Below, piece by piece: positions 40,001-42,925 of a DNA stretch of 42,925 bases; positions within the stretch are counted from its first letter, which is position 1; every line of letters begins with the position of its first letter. The translations under genes and the position numbers were made by a program. The stretch spans positions 1-42,925 of the forward strand of contig CAJUJO010000012.1 of NCBI GenBank assembly GCA_910586675.1. Direction: 5' to 3'. The notes below the pieces were generated by a model that was not told the DNA's origin, searched no databases, and was given only the letters and a program-made list of their open reading frames with translations. This DNA comes from an uncultured Christensenellaceae bacterium. Its GTDB lineage: Bacteria; Bacillota; Clostridia; Christensenellales; Borkfalkiaceae.

Positions 40001-42925
40001 CGGGCACGGGCAGTTGGACGCAGACGGAGCAGGGAACGGAAGGGAATATATTCTACGTGCCCACGTTGAAGAACGTGAACGGCGTCGTGTATAAGTATTA
40101 CGACTTGGACGACGGCGGGAAGGAATTGGGATCCATTACGGACATCACGAGCACGTCGGGCAGCACGCATCGGTATTACGTAAAGGCGTTTCTTTCGGAA
40201 GAAATTTCGGTAGACGGGCAGACGAAATGGTCGGACGCGTTGGAACTAGTAGACGAGACGGGCGGCGATCAGGACGACGGCGGGGTGCCGCTCGGAGATT
40301 TTACCAAGTATTTTGAAACGGGCGACGACAGGACACTGGTGCAGGTAACGCTGAACGGCGCGCCGTTCACGTACGACGGAAAGGCGCATGCGGAATTAAA
40401 GACGGCGGAAAACGAACAAGGCGAGCTGGAAATACTCGTCGGCGGGAGCGCGTTTCCGACGAGCAATTTTGCGCTGAAATATTATAAGTACGACGAAGCG
40501 GACAGTAACCACATAGGCGAGGCGTTGAACGGCGCGCCGGTAAACGCGGGCAAGTACGTGGTGGAAATCAAGCTCGGCGAAAGCGCTTCGGAAGACTATT
40601 ACGCCAGCAGCAAATATATCGAATTTGAGATAGAAAAGTATAAGCTCGACATGTCGCAGGCGGTATGGGGATATATCGACGGCGAAGGCAACGAAATCGC
40701 GTATAACCCGAGCAAGCCGCTTGAATTCGGGTATGACGCGGACGGCAATCCCGTCAAGTACAGCCCTGTGCTCATCGGAATCCCGAAGGGCGACGAACAC
40801 GGCGAAGACGCGGACGAGGTGCTGAAATGGCAGATGTACCGCGAGAGCGGGCTGTGGAAGGACGGAGCGGACGCGGTGCTCGTGTACGGCGGCGACCTGG
40901 AAAAGAGCGAAGTAAATACGACTGGGGGCAAGTACACCACGACGTGCAGCATCGCGCAGGAAAAGCTGTCGGACAATATCGAGCTTACGGGCTTGCCGTT
41001 TATCGGAACGACATCGCTCGATTGGAAAATCGAAGCGCGGAAGATAGCGGCGCCGAAGAACGATTCCACGCACACGTTCACGGGCGAAACGCTGGATCTG
41101 CTCGACTTTTCGGGCATGAACGCGGAGGAGCTGAACGTATATTTTGAAATAACGGGCATCTCCTATTACGACAAAGATTTGAACGATACGCCCGTCTATA
41201 CCCGTCCCGCAGGGAATGACCCGTTGACTGACGAACAAAAAGCGGAACTTTCTACGGCGCTTGCGGGGATCAAAAACGCGGGAACGTATCTCCTTTCGGT
41301 ACGGTTGAAGGACAACGGCGCGAACACAAAATTTGTCATGAACGGCGTGGCGAGCACGGCGACCTCGTACTCGGCGAAAATCACGGTAAACAAGCTGAAA
41401 ATCACGGTAACGGGCTGGACCAATCCCACGCCCGACAACAGCGCGCCGTGGGTGCCGACTTATGCGGAAGAGTATCCGAACGGACTTATCGAAAACAAAT
41501 ATACGGACGAACAGGGCAATGCCGTAACGGCGCAGGAGCTGGAAACGCGGTTTAACGAGAAGTTCAAGCAAACGCTGGGCGCGACGGCGGGCAACGAGGA
41601 TAATATCGAAATCGAGTATCTGAACCCGGACGACAGCGAAAAAGAATTTGAAAGGGGAGACGATCCATCTGCGATATACGGTTCAATCGACCGTCCGAAG
41701 TTCGATGCGGTGGAAAAGGACGTAATGTATACGGGGAAGGAGCAGAGCTTCCTGCCCGAAGGCTTGGAGAAGCTGTATAACGACGGACGCATACAACTCT
41801 TCATCGTGGACGAAGAGGGCAATGAAACGGAAGTCGATCCGAGTTATTTCACGCAGAAAAACGCGGGCAAATATAAGGTCGTCGCGCGGATCAAGGGCAA
41901 TTTCAAGTGGTCGGACACGCAGACGATGGAGGACTTGGCGTACGAGTTCGAGATCGAGGCGGCAGAAATCACGCCCGAATGGAAGACGGATAAAGACGGG
42001 AAGCCCGTTGCGGAAGCGCCGGCGGGATACGAGCACCTGGGGGAGATATACGAATACCATTATTACGACGCGGACGGGAATGAAGTGTCGGAGAAAGAGC
42101 TGCAAGGCGGAGTAGAGTATACGGTAGGAGTAAGCATAAAGGAGGAGTATAAGAACAACTTCATCCTGCAAGACAAGACGGGGAATACGCCGGCCGACGG
42201 GGTAGTGAGAAGCGAGGATACGTACACGCCGGAATCGACGGGGCTGATGCAGAACGTGATGGGGTTGCCGCTGTGGCTGTGGCTGATCATACTGCTGGTA
42301 GTGTTAATCCTGTTGATTTTGATTATCGTAATGATCGCGAAGAAGCGGAAGAAGAGCAAGGAAGCGAAGGCGCTGAACGCGGAGAAGCAGGAAGAAAAGG
42401 ACAGAATCGAAGCGGAGAAGCGGGAGCGGGAGGAAGAGAAGCGCCGTTTGCAAGAAGAACGGGAGGAAGAGAAACGCCGGAAGGAAGAGGAGCGGCAGGA
42501 AGAAAAGAGAAGAAAGGAAGAGGAGCGTGAAGAAGAGAAGCGCCGCCGCGAGGAAGAGCGGGAAGAGGAGAAACGCCGCAGGGAAGAACGAATGGAAGAC
42601 GAGCGGCGGAGAATGGAAGACGAGCGGAGAAGACGGGAAGAAATGGCAGCGGCAAGCGCGCTGAACCACATGGCGAATCCGATGCAGACCGTAAACGGAA
42701 TGCAGGGAGGAATGGGAATGCAGCAGGGAGCGTATATGCCGCCGCAAATGCCGATGCCGCCGCAGCCGCAGCCGCAAATGCCGATGCCACAGATGTCGCA
42801 ATACGGGCAGCCGCAATACCCGCAGTATGCGCCATACGTGCCGCAGCCTCAGCCGCCCGTACAACCTCAGCCGCAACCTCAGACGGTGTACGTGGAGCGA
42901 AGCAGCGGCGGAAGCCGAGGCGACG
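37086..42925 (+). CDS. giant phase-variable cell-surface protein (incomplete at window end; off-frame at a G11 tract)
   Basis: ATG 37086 opens a frame that stops at 37139 after 17 residues because of an 11-G run (37118-37128). With ten G it joins a frame open to the window end, at least ~1,945 residues. That protein starts with a basic stretch, three glycines from the tract and a signal peptide (LLPLCFILLCACVLLAAPFGG). Residues ~235-390 resemble DUF6273 (YIWIPSFTEMIPK, ALYVRPAIHLN). From ~410 to ~1,715 there are repeated Ig-like/MBG-type modules, many ending in W-K-I (ELKWKI, NLDWKI, SLDWKI) and containing YTGK- or YDGK-type starts. Then come one membrane helix (LPLWLWLIILLVVLILLILI, 42265-42339), a charged E/R/K helix (42340-42640) and a Q/P/M-rich tail. 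No LPXTG anchor is seen. Probably an adhesin or wall protein; the ligand is unknown. Confidence 0.82.
37118..37128 (+). repeat. poly-G contingency tract (11 G)
   Basis: Eleven G in a row, 32 bases after the ATG and upstream of the signal-peptide codons. Changing length by one base at a time moves the downstream gene through three frames; only lengths equivalent to ten (or thirteen) G give the full protein. With eleven the product ends after 17 residues; with twelve it stops at TGA 37151-37153. Confidence 0.85.
42376..42640 (+). repeat. imperfect ~15-base tandem repeats encoding a charged helix
   Basis: Units close to GAAGAGAAGCGCCGC recur with variation. The encoded units (EEEKRR, EEERQEEKRR and variants) alternate acidic and basic residues at i to i+4 spacing, as in single alpha-helices. 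Repeat slippage here would change helix length in steps of five residues. Confidence 0.7.

Noticed and set aside
38503..41571. Long open frames on the minus strand under the giant surface gene
   Set aside because: They are arginine/valine-rich and lack family motifs or ribosome binding sites. The plus strand keeps one open frame with clear domains over the whole stretch, so these are shadows of its GC-biased codons.

Overview
The window looks like a chromosomal segment of a GC-moderate Bacillota (Clostridia-type) anaerobe of a spore-forming lineage. The reasons are a YunB sporulation protein, a two-gene SufC-SufB minimal iron-sulfur system, an iron-only-hydrogenase (TM1266-type) regulator, an oxygen-sensitive two-subunit class I fumarase, several radical SAM enzymes, TTGACA-17-TATAAT promoters and purine-rich ribosome binding sites. 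A Christensenellales-like gut bacterium would fit, but that placement is inference. No tRNA, rRNA, CRISPR array or intact transposase was seen.

Region 1 (1-14.9 kb) is mainly housekeeping: a NYN-domain protein; a decayed leucine-rich-repeat surface gene; fumarase (two overlapping genes); a CPBP membrane protease, RlmH, a zinc carboxypeptidase and TadA in a row; an ABC-F ATPase; a small inverted-repeat-bounded element; a PflX-like radical SAM protein; metK-bioY; a DUF3737 protein; an Amidase_6 protein; an XRE regulator carrying 19 perfect-length glycine pentads; yunB and a convergent murG.

Region 2 (15-27 kb) holds prs, pth-mfd, a large foldase-like lipoprotein followed by uppP, a YjzC-like microprotein, a ferritin-like protein, a transglutaminase-like protein and the paired DUF4130 / radical SAM DNA-repair genes. 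At least four genes in the window have a near-consensus promoter whose -10 box lies only 6-7 bases before the start codon, which predicts leaderless mRNAs.

Region 3 (27-37 kb) starts with an OmpR-type response regulator and histidine kinase, translationally linked to two tandem paralogous membrane-anchored extracellular proteins. A 7-4-7 direct repeat like a Pho box precedes the regulator. Next come sufC-sufB behind a promoter whose -10 is buried in a perfect palindrome, and then the hydrogenase regulator with a complete ABC importer. That operon has a ~110-base structured leader ending in a hairpin that is both an intrinsic terminator and a mask over the ribosome binding site.

Region 4 (37.0-42.9 kb, running off the end) is one giant gene for a cell-surface protein of at least ~1,945 residues. 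Eleven G residues lie between its start codon and its signal peptide. As given the gene is out of frame (17-residue product); ten G would open the whole reading frame. This is the signature of a phase-variable contingency locus. The encoded protein has a DUF6273-like region, many Ig-like modules, one transmembrane helix, then a ~100-residue charged cytoplasmic helix and a Q/P/M-rich tail. I consider this locus and the 34.1-34.2 kb RNA leader the most notable parts of the window.
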